A DNA stretch of 64,000 nt, from contig JAJFIQ010000019.1 of NCBI GenBank assembly GCA_021774785.1, positions 1,054,001 to 1,118,000 of the forward strand. The letters are read 5' to 3'. Both the position numbers and the translations under genes were made by a program. Below, piece by piece: positions 33,062 through 43,122 of the stretch (position 1 is its first letter; every line of letters begins with the position of its first letter). The notes under the pieces were generated by a model that did not search any database, was not told the DNA's origin, and saw only the letters and a list, made by a program, of their open reading frames with translations. Source of the DNA: Emcibacter sp. (lineage in GTDB: Bacteria; Pseudomonadota; Alphaproteobacteria; Sphingomonadales; Emcibacteraceae).

Positions 33062-34594
33062 ATGATCCTGCTGAGTAATATTGATGACAGCTTTGTCGAT
33101 TTCTATTACATCATCCTTAAAATCAGACGAAAATTCTTCATCTACCAAAAATTTCGACCTTTTCAGGCCGAAGACCTTCTAACAAAAGAAGAACAATATT
33201 TTGCTATCATGATTCCCGCATGGCAAGAGGCTCAGGTCATCCAGGCCATGTTAAAAAATGCCTTTTCCAGCTATAATTACAAAAATTACCATATCTTTGT
33301 CGGCTGTTATCCCAATGACCCCGATACCATTTCAGAGATAAAAGAAATACAGCCAAATCATACTAATCTTCATATCTCACTTCTCTCATCAGTCGGCCCA
33401 ACCAGTAAAGCCGATTGCCTGAACTGTATTTATCAAGAGATTTATGAATTTGAGCAGAAAACCAAGTTAGAATTTGCCGGACTGATCCTCCATGATGCGG
33501 AAGACATCATTCACCCACTTGAATTAAAGCTATATAACCACCTGATCCCGCGCAAGGATATGGTACAGATCCCCGTCATCCCCCTTGAGCGGCCATGGTA
33601 TGACATGACAGGGGGGCATTATCTGGATGAATTTGCAGAGAACCATATCAAAGAGATGGTTGTTCGGGAAAGCCTGACCGGTCATGTTCCATCAGCAGGT
33701 GTTGGCACAGCACTAAGTCGTCGGGCAATATGCGCTATCAGCAAAAACCATACCGTATCCCCGTTTGATGTTAAAAATTTGACCGAGGATTATGATCTGG
33801 CGTTGCGGCTAAAGAAACACAAACTCAAAATGATCTTCGCACGGTTTCAGGCCGGGTCCGGTGACATCATCGCAACCCGTGAGTTTTTTCCGAACAAGAT
33901 CGGTGCCGTGGTAAGACAAAAAAGTCGATGGCTTATGGGGATTGCCTTTCAGGGCTGGCGAAATCAAAAATGGCATGGCTCACTCGCCATGAAATATGCC
34001 TTATATCGAGACAGAAAAGGCATTTTAACTGCACAATTATCTATTGCAGCTTATTTTATTCTGCTCAATATTCTTGTTGTCTGGTTAATTGAATGGTTCT
34101 TTCCACAAGGATACCGTTATCCACCGCTGTTACGTCGCGGAGAACTGCTTGAATATCTCCTCTGGGCAAATCTATTTTTTCTGATCAATCGCGCCCTACA
34201 CAGGCTTTACTATACATATCAGGTTTATGGCATCGTATCTGCTTTGCTGTCACTGCCACGACAGTTATGGGGTAATATACTAAATTTTCTGGCTTCACAA
34301 AGAGCAATATATCTTTATAGCAGGCATTTATTATTCAATAGCCCGCTCCTATGGGACAAAACAGATCATATGTTCCCTGATATGAAACAATTAATACCTT
34401 ACCGCAAGAAACTGGGGGAATTTCTTTTACAAAACAAGCTATTAACAGCTGATATTTTACAAGAGGCGCTAACCATTCAGAAAAAGAGTGGCAGTAAACT
34501 TGGACAGATACTCATAGAGAAAGGCCATATCACTAACCAGAAATTATCAGAGGCCCTATACTTACAGGAAGCACAGAATGACTACGCGGATTAA
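33062..34594 (+). CDS. nfrB: NfrB-like membrane glycosyltransferase with MshEN domain
   Basis: 510 residues from the ATG. Residues ~45-330 form a GT-2 glycosyltransferase with HDAEDIIHPLELKLYN, TEDYDLALRL and QKSRWLMG (the QxxRW motif). Membrane helices follow at ~330-400 and a C-terminal MshEN/GspE-N domain at ~440-505 (GEFLLQNKLL, QILIEKGHITNQKLSEALYL), known in related proteins to bind cyclic-di-GMP. The order matches E. coli NfrB, which with NfrA makes and exports an exopolysaccharide used by phage N4. In-frame sequence upstream (ILDIFTNYLFFLKLSFFVTAG) encodes the missing first membrane helix, so the real start is probably before 33062. The next gene overlaps by 17 bp. Confidence 0.85.
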   Translation: MILLSNIDDSFVDFYYIILKIRRKFFIYQKFRPFQAEDLLTKEEQYFAIMIPAWQEAQVIQAMLKNAFSSYNYKNYHIFVGCYPNDPDTISEIKEIQPNHTNLHISLLSSVGPTSKADCLNCIYQEIYEFEQKTKLEFAGLILHDAEDIIHPLELKLYNHLIPRKDMVQIPVIPLERPWYDMTGGHYLDEFAENHIKEMVVRESLTGHVPSAGVGTALSRRAICAISKNHTVSPFDVKNLTEDYDLALRLKKHKLKMIFARFQAGSGDIIATREFFPNKIGAVVRQKSRWLMGIAFQGWRNQKWHGSLAMKYALYRDRKGILTAQLSIAAYFILLNILVVWLIEWFFPQGYRYPPLLRRGELLEYLLWANLFFLINRALHRLYYTYQVYGIVSALLSLPRQLWGNILNFLASQRAIYLYSRHLLFNSPLLWDKTDHMFPDMKQLIPYRKKLGEFLLQNKLLTADILQEALTIQKKSGSKLGQILIEKGHITNQKLSEALYLQEAQNDYAD

Positions 34595-35957
34595 ATTCCT
34601 ATTACTGTTATTTCTAATCTTTGGGGGGCTTTCTCTGATGCTCAGGTTTTTTATGCTCACTGACTATGCCAAAGAGGAGCAGGCTTATTTCCAATCTTAT
34701 CCATATCTGGAAATGGCCGCCCGTGAAAAAATAAATTTGCCTGTCGCTGAAATAATGATGACAGCAAATATGAAAGAAAAGAAAGTTCCTAAAGATAAAA
34801 TAAAAACACTGTTTTATGTTCATCCAAAAACACCCGCGATACAGGAAACAGAAGCAGAACTAGTTGTAAGTCAGGTAATCCGGCCAAAAATAAAGCAAAT
34901 TCAAGTTCCCGTAAAACACCAAGTAAAAACAAATCTTCCTCAAACAAAAGTACCGATAGTACAAAAACATCGCAAAAACCCACCTGAAGCAAATTGGCAA
35001 CATAACGCCAAACTAGGCTTTGACGCCTATAACGCGGCTGATTATGAAACGGCTACTCGGTATTTTGAACAAGTTTTAAAGATCACGCCGTATAACCGCA
35101 AAATTCGTTTGCAACTGGCATATACTTATAAAATGACAGGACAAAATTCACTTGCCATAAGGCAGTTTGAAGCAGCTATTGACCATTCTGACGATGACAA
35201 CGCATCCTTTGCCTTAAGACGCGAAGTGGAACAGTTAGAGAACCGCTTTGAGGTGAATGGCTATGTCATTTACCGTGATGAATCCTCTGGCACCAGACAA
35301 TTAGGAGCCGACCTAACCCAGTCTCAAGCTGGAATAGAGGTCAGTTATCAACCGGAAAATGTCGGTTCTAATAATGGTCGAAAATTCCAAATTTATGCCC
35401 GCCTTTTGGCCGGTATGGAACAGGACCGGTTTGAATTTAATCCGGATAGTTATCAGGCGGCTATGGGACTGCGCCTGAAACCATTTTCAAACCACAACCT
35501 TGTCCTATCGGCGGAGCGTTTGGTCAGGATGGGCGATTTTGCCCGCAATGACTGGATGGTCCGGGCAGGATATTCCCTGGATCACGGCACAGATTACAGG
35601 GAGGATAAGACAAAATGGTGGAGCTACAGCCTGTATTTTGATGCAGCCCTTATTGACCCTGCCAGCCCGGATATTTTCCTCACATCACAAATCACAAGCG
35701 GTTATAATATGACTGTCGCAGAAGGGCTGGTTCTGCAACCACGCCTAACCAGCCTGGTCAGTTGGCAAAAGGACAGTTTCCGGCGAGCCAGCCTTTTCGA
35801 AGCAGGGCCGGGCGTTAACCTTAGGTACCATTTCAACGATACAAAATATGAGGCCTACAGAAGTTATATTGATCTGACCATTGAATACCGCATAAAGTTA
35901 TCTGGCAACAGCATCGGCAGTTCCGGTCTTGTTATCAGTTTTCAAGTTCACTTTTAA
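34578..35957 (+). CDS. NfrA-like TPR and outer-membrane barrel protein
   Basis: A 459-residue protein. The hydrophobic N-terminus (IKFLLLLFLIFGGLSLMLRFF) anchors or exports it. A basic proline-containing linker leads to tetratricopeptide repeats at ~140-215 (AKLGFDAYNAADYETATRYF, LQLAYTYKMTGQNSLAIRQF). The last ~230 residues read like beta-barrel strands ending in IGSSGLVISFQVHF, with an aromatic final residue. This TPR-plus-barrel layout resembles the C-terminal part of NfrA and other glycan exporters such as BcsC and PgaA, though it is much shorter than NfrA (about 960). It overlaps the NfrB-like gene by 17 bp, so the pair probably synthesise and export one glycan. Confidence 0.7.
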   Translation: MTTRIKFLLLLFLIFGGLSLMLRFFMLTDYAKEEQAYFQSYPYLEMAAREKINLPVAEIMMTANMKEKKVPKDKIKTLFYVHPKTPAIQETEAELVVSQVIRPKIKQIQVPVKHQVKTNLPQTKVPIVQKHRKNPPEANWQHNAKLGFDAYNAADYETATRYFEQVLKITPYNRKIRLQLAYTYKMTGQNSLAIRQFEAAIDHSDDDNASFALRREVEQLENRFEVNGYVIYRDESSGTRQLGADLTQSQAGIEVSYQPENVGSNNGRKFQIYARLLAGMEQDRFEFNPDSYQAAMGLRLKPFSNHNLVLSAERLVRMGDFARNDWMVRAGYSLDHGTDYREDKTKWWSYSLYFDAALIDPASPDIFLTSQITSGYNMTVAEGLVLQPRLTSLVSWQKDSFRRASLFEAGPGVNLRYHFNDTKYEAYRSYIDLTIEYRIKLSGNSIGSSGLVISFQVHF

Positions 35958-35959
35958 AT

Positions 35960-38635
35960 TTACTTCAAACTTTTCGACACGATCTCATAGACATTTTCTG
36001 ACAGATTGGGCAGCATTAATATCCGTTCCAATGTGGCCTTCATAAGGCTTTGACGAACCTCATCATAATATTTCCAACGTCCTAGCGGTTGCACGAGGCG
36101 GGATGCTATCTGCGGGTTGATAGAGTCCAGTTTCTCGATCATATCACCCAAAAAATTATATCCCCGCCCTGACGTCTCATGGAAGCAAGTTAAGTTCTGT
36201 CCGCAGAACGGTCCGACAACGGAGCGTACCCGGTTTGGCGTTGCAAGATCAAAGTCCTCATGCAAAATCAATTCCCGTACCTTGTCCTGTGTTTCAGGCC
36301 TGCTTACGGCACTTTGCACCGAGAACCATTTATCCAGAACCAGGTCATCATGGTGCCATTTATTATAAAAACTGTTGATGGTTTCTTCTCGTCCCGTAAA
36401 ATCACTATTCACTATATGGGACAAAGCCGCTATCTCATCGGTCATGTTATTCGCCGTATCTAACTGTTCTCTGCACAGATCATAAACTTCCTTGTCTTCC
36501 AATTTCATCAGGTATGACAAGCTCAAGTTTTTCAGCCGCCGGTCCGCCACGGCTTCCTGTGTGAAGGCATAAGGTTTATCTGTATTACAAGCATGATAAA
36601 TCTCTTTGAATTTATTCCGATGAGATTTTGCCAAGGCTCTGATAACAAATTTTCTTGACCGATGTATGGCATCCACATCCACTGGCGATCTAAATTGACC
36701 CAGAATAGCTTCTGTCGGAAGACTTAATATTTCTGCCAAAAATGCCCGGTCAAGATCAATGTCGCCAAGCACCCGACCCACTGCGGCAGAGAAATCTTCA
36801 TCAAGGGATAAACCTTCGCCAGCATTAATATCATCCACTAAACCCATAATAATACCAACTGCAATATTCTGCCCCGCTTCCCATCGGTTAAAGCTGTCAC
36901 TGTCATGGGCGAGCAGAAACAGGCGATCTTCACGACTCAGATCACTTTTCAATTTCACAGGCGCTGAAAACCCTCTCAGAACAGACGGCACGGCATTTTC
37001 TTTCACACCAACAAAAGTGAAACTCTGCTTTGCTTTCGTCAGGTCAAGCATTCTGGTGCCATTATCATCCATCTTGTTTTCTTGGGGAGCATTTTCCCCA
37101 TCTAGCTGAAGGGGAATATCCTTACCATCGCTGCCCACCAGACCAACCGCTATGGGAATATGCATGGGCTTTTTATCCGTCTGTCCCGCCGTATCAGCAA
37201 TGGATTGGCAGAAATTCAAAACCATTATCTGGGCGTCTTTGTCATAACGATGTGACAAAGTAACTGCCGGGGTACCTGCCTGAGAATACCACAGGCGAAA
37301 ATGCTTGAGATCTACGCCGGACGCCTCTTCCATGGCGGCCACAAAATCATCACAGGTCACCGCCTGCCCGTCATGGCGTTTAAAATAAAGGTCCATGCCT
37401 TTGCGGTAATTTTCCGCGCCCAATAGGGTATGAATCATGCGAATAACCTCTGCCCCCTTTTCATAAACCGTCACCGTATAGAAATTATTGATTTCCATAT
37501 AGCTGTCGGGGCGCACAGAATGAGCCATAGGGCCACTGTCTTCAGCGAATTGGTGTTGACGCAGGATACGCACATCTTCGATACGCTTGACCGCCCTCGA
37601 CCCCATATCAGCGGAGAATTCCTGATCCCGGAATACGGTCAGGCCTTCTTTGAGGGAAAGTTGGAACCAATCGCGGCAGGTTACCCGATTCCCGGTCCAG
37701 TTATGGAAATATTCATGGGCAACTACGGCCTCCACGGCAGAAAAATCGCCATCTGTTGCCGTTTCTGGTTTGGCCAAAACACATTTTGTATTGAAGATAT
37801 TAAGGCTCTTATTCTCCATGGCCCCCATATTGAAATGACTGACGGCCACGATATTAAAAATCTCAAGATCGTATTCCAGACCGTAAACCTGTTCATCCCA
37901 AAGAAAAGCTTTCTTCAGGCTTTCCATAGCGTGAGGGCATTTATCAAGATCTGCCTGATCAACAAAAATACGTAATGTTACCTGAGACCCAGACTTGGTG
38001 ATGAACTGATCCTCCAGACATTGCAGATCACCGGCAACCAGCGCGAAAAGGTAACTTGGTTTTGGAAACGGGTCATCCCAAACCGTAAAATGCCGCCCGG
38101 CTGTTGTTGTTTCACCTTCATCCGTTTTATTGCCATTGGACAGCAATATGGGAAAAGCTAATTTGTCGGCCTCTATGCGCACCCGAAAGGTGGCCATTAC
38201 ATCCGGCTGATCAAGGAAATAGGTGATTCTACGAAAACCTTCAGCCTCACATTGGGTGCAATACATCCCCTTGGAGATGTAAAGCCCTTCCAACGCGGTA
38301 TTGCTGCCCGGGTCAATATCGTTTTGGATGACAAGCTCAAACTGGTCAGGGACGTGGTGAATTATCAAGTTATTTTCGGAAATTTCATACTGATCATTTG
38401 TTAATTTTACCCCATCAACACAAACGGAATTCAGGGTCATATTTTGTCCGTCTAGTTTTAACGCCTGATCTCCCGATGCCATACGTTTAACCGTTGACCT
38501 AGCCGTGACATGAGTCACACCATCCCGCAGGTCAAAATCAAGTTCAACGCGTTCAATTTGAAAATCTGGTGATTTGTAATTTTTTAAATACTTAGTCTGG
38601 GGAAGGGTTAGGTCTGCGTTATGCTCATCAGACAT
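35960..38635 (-). CDS. pepN: PepN, aminopeptidase N (M1 family)
   Basis: An 891-residue protein, the usual size for bacterial PepN. It is a zinc aminopeptidase that removes N-terminal residues from peptides in the cytoplasm. The exopeptidase motif GAMENKSLNIFN and the zinc motif VVAHEYFHNWTGNRVTCRDW (HExxH) followed by LKEGLTVFRDQEF supply the ligands and the catalytic Glu. The C-terminal ARM-like helical domain is complete. It ends convergently with the NfrA-like gene two bases away and starts one base after the stop of the sigma54 response-regulator gene, suggesting read-through. Confidence 0.97.
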   Translation of the reverse strand: MSDEHNADLTLPQTKYLKNYKSPDFQIERVELDFDLRDGVTHVTARSTVKRMASGDQALKLDGQNMTLNSVCVDGVKLTNDQYEISENNLIIHHVPDQFELVIQNDIDPGSNTALEGLYISKGMYCTQCEAEGFRRITYFLDQPDVMATFRVRIEADKLAFPILLSNGNKTDEGETTTAGRHFTVWDDPFPKPSYLFALVAGDLQCLEDQFITKSGSQVTLRIFVDQADLDKCPHAMESLKKAFLWDEQVYGLEYDLEIFNIVAVSHFNMGAMENKSLNIFNTKCVLAKPETATDGDFSAVEAVVAHEYFHNWTGNRVTCRDWFQLSLKEGLTVFRDQEFSADMGSRAVKRIEDVRILRQHQFAEDSGPMAHSVRPDSYMEINNFYTVTVYEKGAEVIRMIHTLLGAENYRKGMDLYFKRHDGQAVTCDDFVAAMEEASGVDLKHFRLWYSQAGTPAVTLSHRYDKDAQIMVLNFCQSIADTAGQTDKKPMHIPIAVGLVGSDGKDIPLQLDGENAPQENKMDDNGTRMLDLTKAKQSFTFVGVKENAVPSVLRGFSAPVKLKSDLSREDRLFLLAHDSDSFNRWEAGQNIAVGIIMGLVDDINAGEGLSLDEDFSAAVGRVLGDIDLDRAFLAEILSLPTEAILGQFRSPVDVDAIHRSRKFVIRALAKSHRNKFKEIYHACNTDKPYAFTQEAVADRRLKNLSLSYLMKLEDKEVYDLCREQLDTANNMTDEIAALSHIVNSDFTGREETINSFYNKWHHDDLVLDKWFSVQSAVSRPETQDKVRELILHEDFDLATPNRVRSVVGPFCGQNLTCFHETSGRGYNFLGDMIEKLDSINPQIASRLVQPLGRWKYYDEVRQSLMKATLERILMLPNLSENVYEIVSKSLK

Positions 38636-38636
38636 A

Positions 38637-40052
38637 TTAATTCAATTCCTTTTCTTCTTCTTTTGACCAAGACTGTAATTTTCGATAAATCGTCGACGGA
38701 TTGATATCCAGATAGGCCGCTGCACGAGATATATTTCCCTCACAAATTTCAATGGCCTCTTCTATCACTTTCTTTTCTGTTTCCCACAAGGGGCGAATGT
38801 TCTGAACGCCTAGTTTTTTATCCACTTCAATTTCTGAAATATCATTGTCATTAACTGATGTGCCATTACGTCCATCATCTTCGACAATACTATCCAGGAA
38901 ATCATTTGGTAACATATCTATTTCTACGACTTCACCTTCGTTCAGAACTACAACATTGCGAATAACATTCTGCAATTGGCGAATATTTCCGGGCCAGGGG
39001 TGTCTTAAGATAACATCCTCTACCTGCGTGGCATAATTCTTGAAGTTCTTATTTTCTTCTTCAGAAAATTTTCTTAGGAAATTCAAAGCAATTTCCAGCT
39101 TATCCCGTCCCCGTTCCCGTAAAGACGGCAATTTTAACGGAATAACATTCAATCGATAATATAAATCTTCACGGAACAGCCCCTCTTCCACCATTTTAAG
39201 CGGATCGCGGTTTGTCGCACATATATACCTTATATCTACCCTACAAGTTTTTGCATTTCCAACCCGTTGGTATGTTCCGGACTGGATCAGTCTGAGTAAT
39301 TTTGCCTGAAGATTTATGTCCATTTCGGCTATTTCATCCAGAAACAGAGTTCCGCCATCTGCCCTTTGTGCTGCCCCTTCCCGATCCGCTATAGCACCGG
39401 TAAAGGCCCCTTTAACATGACCGAATATTTCGCTTTCCATAAGATCCTTTGGAATAGCACTACAGTTTAAAATCACCATTTCCTTATGTCCGCGCGTACT
39501 GATGTCATGAATGGCCTGAGCACAAAGTTCCTTACCTGTACCGCTTTCCCCTGTAATAAAGACTGTGGCTGAGCTTGAGGCAACATTTTCAATGGTATCA
39601 TATACCGTCTGCATCACTTGCGAGCTACCCAGCATATTGTGATATTCGGTAATGCCATATTGACTTTTGTAAGTATCTACCATCTGACGCAGATACATGC
39701 GTTCCATGGCGTTGCGAACGGTAAGAACAAGCCGCCCCTGGTCAAAAGGTTTCTGAAGATATTCAAATGCGCCCAACCGCATGGCTTCCACCACACGGGA
39801 TACAGAACCATAACCCGTTATAACGATCACACAGCAATTCACCCCAATATCCGCAACATATTTCAGGATATCCATGCCATCCACATCGGGCAGATTCATA
39901 TCAAGTAATATAATATGCGGGCTGTTTTCTCCAAGATATGCAAAAGCAGCATCACCCGTTGTAACATGGATAATTTCAGCATTTTCCTCATGCAAATACT
40001 CCATATATACTTCGGCTAATGGAATGGTATCTTCGATGAGTAATATGGTCAT
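38637..40052 (-). CDS. Sigma54-dependent response regulator (NtrC/LuxO type)
   Basis: 471 residues from the ATG at 40052 (MTILLIED); the 19-residue extension to 40109 is not needed. The receiver domain (residues ~1-115) has the phosphoacceptor in LLDMNLPDVDG and the lysine in YLQKPF. The AAA+ core (~140-375) has GESGTGKE (Walker A), GAFTGA and FLDEIAEMD. The C-terminal Fis-type helix-turn-helix is NISRAAAYLDINPSTIYRKL. The order and the receiver sequence resemble LuxO/QseF-type regulators. No sensor kinase is adjacent. It needs RpoN, encoded at 59339. What it controls cannot be told from the context. Confidence 0.92.
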   Translation of the reverse strand: MTILLIEDTIPLAEVYMEYLHEENAEIIHVTTGDAAFAYLGENSPHIILLDMNLPDVDGMDILKYVADIGVNCCVIVITGYGSVSRVVEAMRLGAFEYLQKPFDQGRLVLTVRNAMERMYLRQMVDTYKSQYGITEYHNMLGSSQVMQTVYDTIENVASSSATVFITGESGTGKELCAQAIHDISTRGHKEMVILNCSAIPKDLMESEIFGHVKGAFTGAIADREGAAQRADGGTLFLDEIAEMDINLQAKLLRLIQSGTYQRVGNAKTCRVDIRYICATNRDPLKMVEEGLFREDLYYRLNVIPLKLPSLRERGRDKLEIALNFLRKFSEEENKNFKNYATQVEDVILRHPWPGNIRQLQNVIRNVVVLNEGEVVEIDMLPNDFLDSIVEDDGRNGTSVNDNDISEIEVDKKLGVQNIRPLWETEKKVIEEAIEICEGNISRAAAYLDINPSTIYRKLQSWSKEEEKELN

Positions 40053-40161
40053 TTTATTCACAGTATTATGCCTCACGGGATTGAAAAACTGAAAGCAACT
40101 GGAATACAAAGAGTATTGATTTTAACATAAATTTTAAAATAATATTATTTAGATCAATGAT

Positions 40162-40527
40162 TTAGACAACTTCACTGAACAACCTATCAACCTCATCAAC
40201 CATATCTTTAAGGTGGAAGGGTTTTTGCAATACTTTAGAATTTGCTGGGCGATCTTTTGCCTTATCCATGGCAACAGCGGCAAATCCAGTAATAAACATA
40301 ACATTTAAATTAGCTTGCATATTTGTTGCTCGGCGGGCCAATTCAATGCCATCCATCCCAGGCATAACGATATCCGTTAGCAGCAAATCAAATCCACCTC
40401 CGGCAAGCAGGGGTAATGCATCTGTTCCCAAACCTACTGAGACAACCTGATACCCAGCTTTCTCAAGAGATCTGGTCAAAAAACCTCTCATTGTATCATC
40501 ATCTTCAGCGAGCAAAATACGCGGCAC
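40162..40527 (-). CDS. cpdR: CpdR, single-domain response regulator
   Basis: A 121-residue receiver-only protein nearly identical in pattern to CpdR of Caulobacter and rhizobia: MPRILLAEDDDTMRGFLTRS at the start, phosphoacceptor Asp in LLTDIVMPGMDGIELARRA, VMFITGFAAVA, and VLQKPFHLKDMV at the end. CpdR in its unphosphorylated form directs ClpXP proteolysis in the alphaproteobacterial cell cycle and is controlled through the CckA-ChpT relay. The start at 40527 was chosen by length and similarity. The N-formylglutamate-amidohydrolase-family gene is divergent next to it, a neighbourhood kept in many alphaproteobacteria. Confidence 0.95.
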   Translation of the reverse strand: MPRILLAEDDDTMRGFLTRSLEKAGYQVVSVGLGTDALPLLAGGGFDLLLTDIVMPGMDGIELARRATNMQANLNVMFITGFAAVAMDKAKDRPANSKVLQKPFHLKDMVDEVDRLFSEVV

Positions 40528-40736
40528 AGGCTATACCCTATATAATAAGTTTAATATTAGGGTTGTTACCCTATCCTATATTTTTTAATAACGCATCAGG
40601 TATTAATTATTCAATAAAGAATTCATATATTTTTCTGTTTCTTAATTTTTTTTAAGTTAAACTTACACCATAAATACATCTATATGATCATAAATTGATC
40701 GAGGTAAATACTCAAGGTCGTAAACACATAACTATG

Positions 40737-41603
40737 ATACAACCATATTCAGTATTCCAACCAGAATCCAACCAAAACGGCGTAGTGTTTAACAGCCCGC
40801 ATAGTGGTACTTACTTGCCTGAAGATTTTCTCAAACAGATATCCATTGACCCCGCTATCCTTCATTACTCAAGTGATATGTTAGTGGATCAATTGATTAG
40901 TGAAACGCCACTTTTCGGCGCAACTAATTTCATCAATCATTTTGCCCGAATTTATGTAGATACAAACCGTTCTGCCCGGGAAATAGACTCCGATATGTTT
41001 CAGGATTCAAAACATAATATCAATTTTAAAAAAACAAGTAAAGTTGGCCGGGGCTTTGGAATTTTTTCACGGAACGCCTATAACGGACAGAAAATTTATC
41101 AAGATAAATTACCCTTCTCAGAAATTGATCACAGACTGAAGCAAGTTTATAACCCGGTTCACAAAGCCTTGACCAATCTGCTCAATCAACTTCACAAGAA
41201 ATTTGGGTTTTACATCATGCTGGATTGTCACTCCATGCCCTCCTATGAATTCATAGACCCTAGGCTTTCAAATACAAAACAACCCGACCTGATCATTGGG
41301 AATTGTTACGACAGCAGTTGCCACGCGCTATTATCTCAACATGTGGCAAATTATTTCAAAAATCATGGCCTGAGAGTTGACTTTAATGTGCCCTATGCGG
41401 GTGGTTATAATACCCGGCATTATGGCAGGCCGGAAGATAATAGAAATACGCTCCAGCTAGAATTCAGCCGCGCATTATATATGGATGAAAACAGCCTGAA
41501 ATCTCATGAAGGCTTTTCTGCCTTACAAATACTGCTAACCGGACTAAGTGAGAATTTGGACACTAATTTATCCGTTTTTTTTCCTGCTGAACAAGCCCCT
41601 TAG
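40737..41603 (+). CDS. N-formylglutamate amidohydrolase family protein
   Basis: 288 residues from the ATG at 40737 (MIQPYSVF); the 14-residue extension to 40695 is unlikely. It belongs to the HutG-type FGase family of metal hydrolases: FNSPHSGTYLPEDF, FARIYVDTNRSAREIDSDMF, MLDCHSMPSY and LQLEFSRALYMDE are family motifs with likely metal-binding His, Asp and Glu. Classical members finish histidine degradation, but no other hut gene is present here, so the role may differ. It is next to cpdR, as in many alphaproteobacteria, and its 3' end overlaps the convergent murJ by 36 bp. Confidence 0.9.
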   Translation: MQPYSVFQPESNQNGVVFNSPHSGTYLPEDFLKQISIDPAILHYSSDMLVDQLISETPLFGATNFINHFARIYVDTNRSAREIDSDMFQDSKHNINFKKTSKVGRGFGIFSRNAYNGQKIYQDKLPFSEIDHRLKQVYNPVHKALTNLLNQLHKKFGFYIMLDCHSMPSYEFIDPRLSNTKQPDLIIGNCYDSSCHALLSQHVANYFKNHGLRVDFNVPYAGGYNTRHYGRPEDNRNTLQLEFSRALYMDENSLKSHEGFSALQILLTGLSENLDTNLSVFFPAEQAP

Positions 41604-43121
41604 TTCATCTGGTTTAACAGCCCCCGTAATGAACACCATCACCAGATAACTGCCAACACCGGCAGTGACGACTATTAAAAGACCCGCTATTTTTACACCC
41701 ATATGGCTGGCGATCATGCCTGTTACATATCCTGAAGCAACCCATATCACACCGCCCATAACGGCACTTGCCATCAAATATTTGCCTATACGTATCAACA
41801 CCGTATTATCAAATTTGAAATGCCCCCGCCGGACAAGCCCCCCTGATAGCATCGCCACATTGAGCCAGGCCGATATGGCCGTTGCCATTGCCAACCCCAC
41901 ATGGGCAAAATACTGCATCAAGATCAGATTTAAAGTGATATTGACCACCAGAGCCACCATGGCAAACTTCACTGGCGTTCTGGTATCTTTCCGCGCAAAA
42001 TAGCCGGGACTGAATATTTTTGCCAAAACGTAAGCCGGAAGTCCCGCCGCATAGGCCGTAAGCGCATAGGCTGTCTGCCAACTATCACTTTCCGTAAAGG
42101 CTCCCCGTTCAAACAAAACATGAATAAGCTGATAGGGAACAATCATAAAAGCTACCGCCGCCGGAATGGTTAAAAACAGACCCAGTTCTATGGCCCTATT
42201 CTGATTGTAGCTTACCTGTTTCTCATCACCCTCGGCAATATTACGCGCCAGCAACGGCAATAAAACCGTGCCAAGGGCCACCCCGATTACCCCGATAGGC
42301 AACTGATTCAATCTATCTGCATAAAATAGAAACGATATGGACCCGTCGGGCAGATGGGATGCAATAATCATATCCAGCATCAGATTGATCTGTATCACGC
42401 CCGCGCCCAGAGCCGCTGGCATCATGATAATAAGCATCTCTTTTACTTTGGGTGTCATATGCGGCATGACAATTCTGACTTTATAGCCAACACGCCGACA
42501 GGCCAGATATAACCATACCAGTTGAATGAAACCCGCAACCGATACCGCCAAAGCCAGCGAATGTGCAGCGGTTTCAAATTGGCCTGAAAAGAAGATCAGT
42601 GCCGAAATCATACATAAATTAAGGATAATAGGTGTCGCTGCGGTTTCCGAAAATTTTCCCAGCGCATTCAATATACCACCCAGTAAGGAGACCAGACTGA
42701 TAAACAAAAGGAAGGGAAATGTGATGCGAGTCAGGACGATGGCCAACTGAAATTTGGCCTCATCATCACTAAACCCCCCCGCCAATATATAAATTACGCC
42801 CGGTGCAAATATCTCCATAAGAGCAACCAGAATCAAAAGCACCACAATCAAACTGGAAAAGGCTGTCTCGGCAAAGCTGAGCGCCTCTTCTTTCCCGCCC
42901 TGGGTCAGGGTTGCAGTAAATACCGGCACGAAAGACGCGCTAAACGCCCCTTCAGCGAAAAGACGGCGGAAAAAATTGGGTAGCTTCAGAGCAACAAAGA
43001 AACAGTCGGCCACAATCCCGGCCCCAAGGATAGACGCAGACAGAATATCCCGAATAAACCCAAGAATTCGGCTTATAAATGTAAAACTGCTAAAAATTGC
43101 AACGGCTTTTCCAAGTGACAT
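41568..43121 (-). CDS. murJ: MurJ, lipid II flippase
   Basis: A 517-residue integral membrane protein with fourteen hydrophobic helices, the size and pattern of MurJ/MviN. It moves lipid-linked peptidoglycan precursors across the inner membrane. Family segments include TFISRILGFIRDILSASILG, FFRRLFAEGAFSASFVPVF and VLFERGAFTESDS. The conserved arginines near the N-terminus are present. It starts two bases after the glnD stop, in an operon mutS-glnD-murJ. The C-terminal 36 bp overlap the convergent amidohydrolase gene. Confidence 0.97.
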   Translation of the reverse strand: MSLGKAVAIFSSFTFISRILGFIRDILSASILGAGIVADCFFVALKLPNFFRRLFAEGAFSASFVPVFTATLTQGGKEEALSFAETAFSSLIVVLLILVALMEIFAPGVIYILAGGFSDDEAKFQLAIVLTRITFPFLLFISLVSLLGGILNALGKFSETAATPIILNLCMISALIFFSGQFETAAHSLALAVSVAGFIQLVWLYLACRRVGYKVRIVMPHMTPKVKEMLIIMMPAALGAGVIQINLMLDMIIASHLPDGSISFLFYADRLNQLPIGVIGVALGTVLLPLLARNIAEGDEKQVSYNQNRAIELGLFLTIPAAVAFMIVPYQLIHVLFERGAFTESDSWQTAYALTAYAAGLPAYVLAKIFSPGYFARKDTRTPVKFAMVALVVNITLNLILMQYFAHVGLAMATAISAWLNVAMLSGGLVRRGHFKFDNTVLIRIGKYLMASAVMGGVIWVASGYVTGMIASHMGVKIAGLLIVVTAGVGSYLVMVFITGAVKPDELRGLFSRKKNG

Positions 43122-43122
43122 A

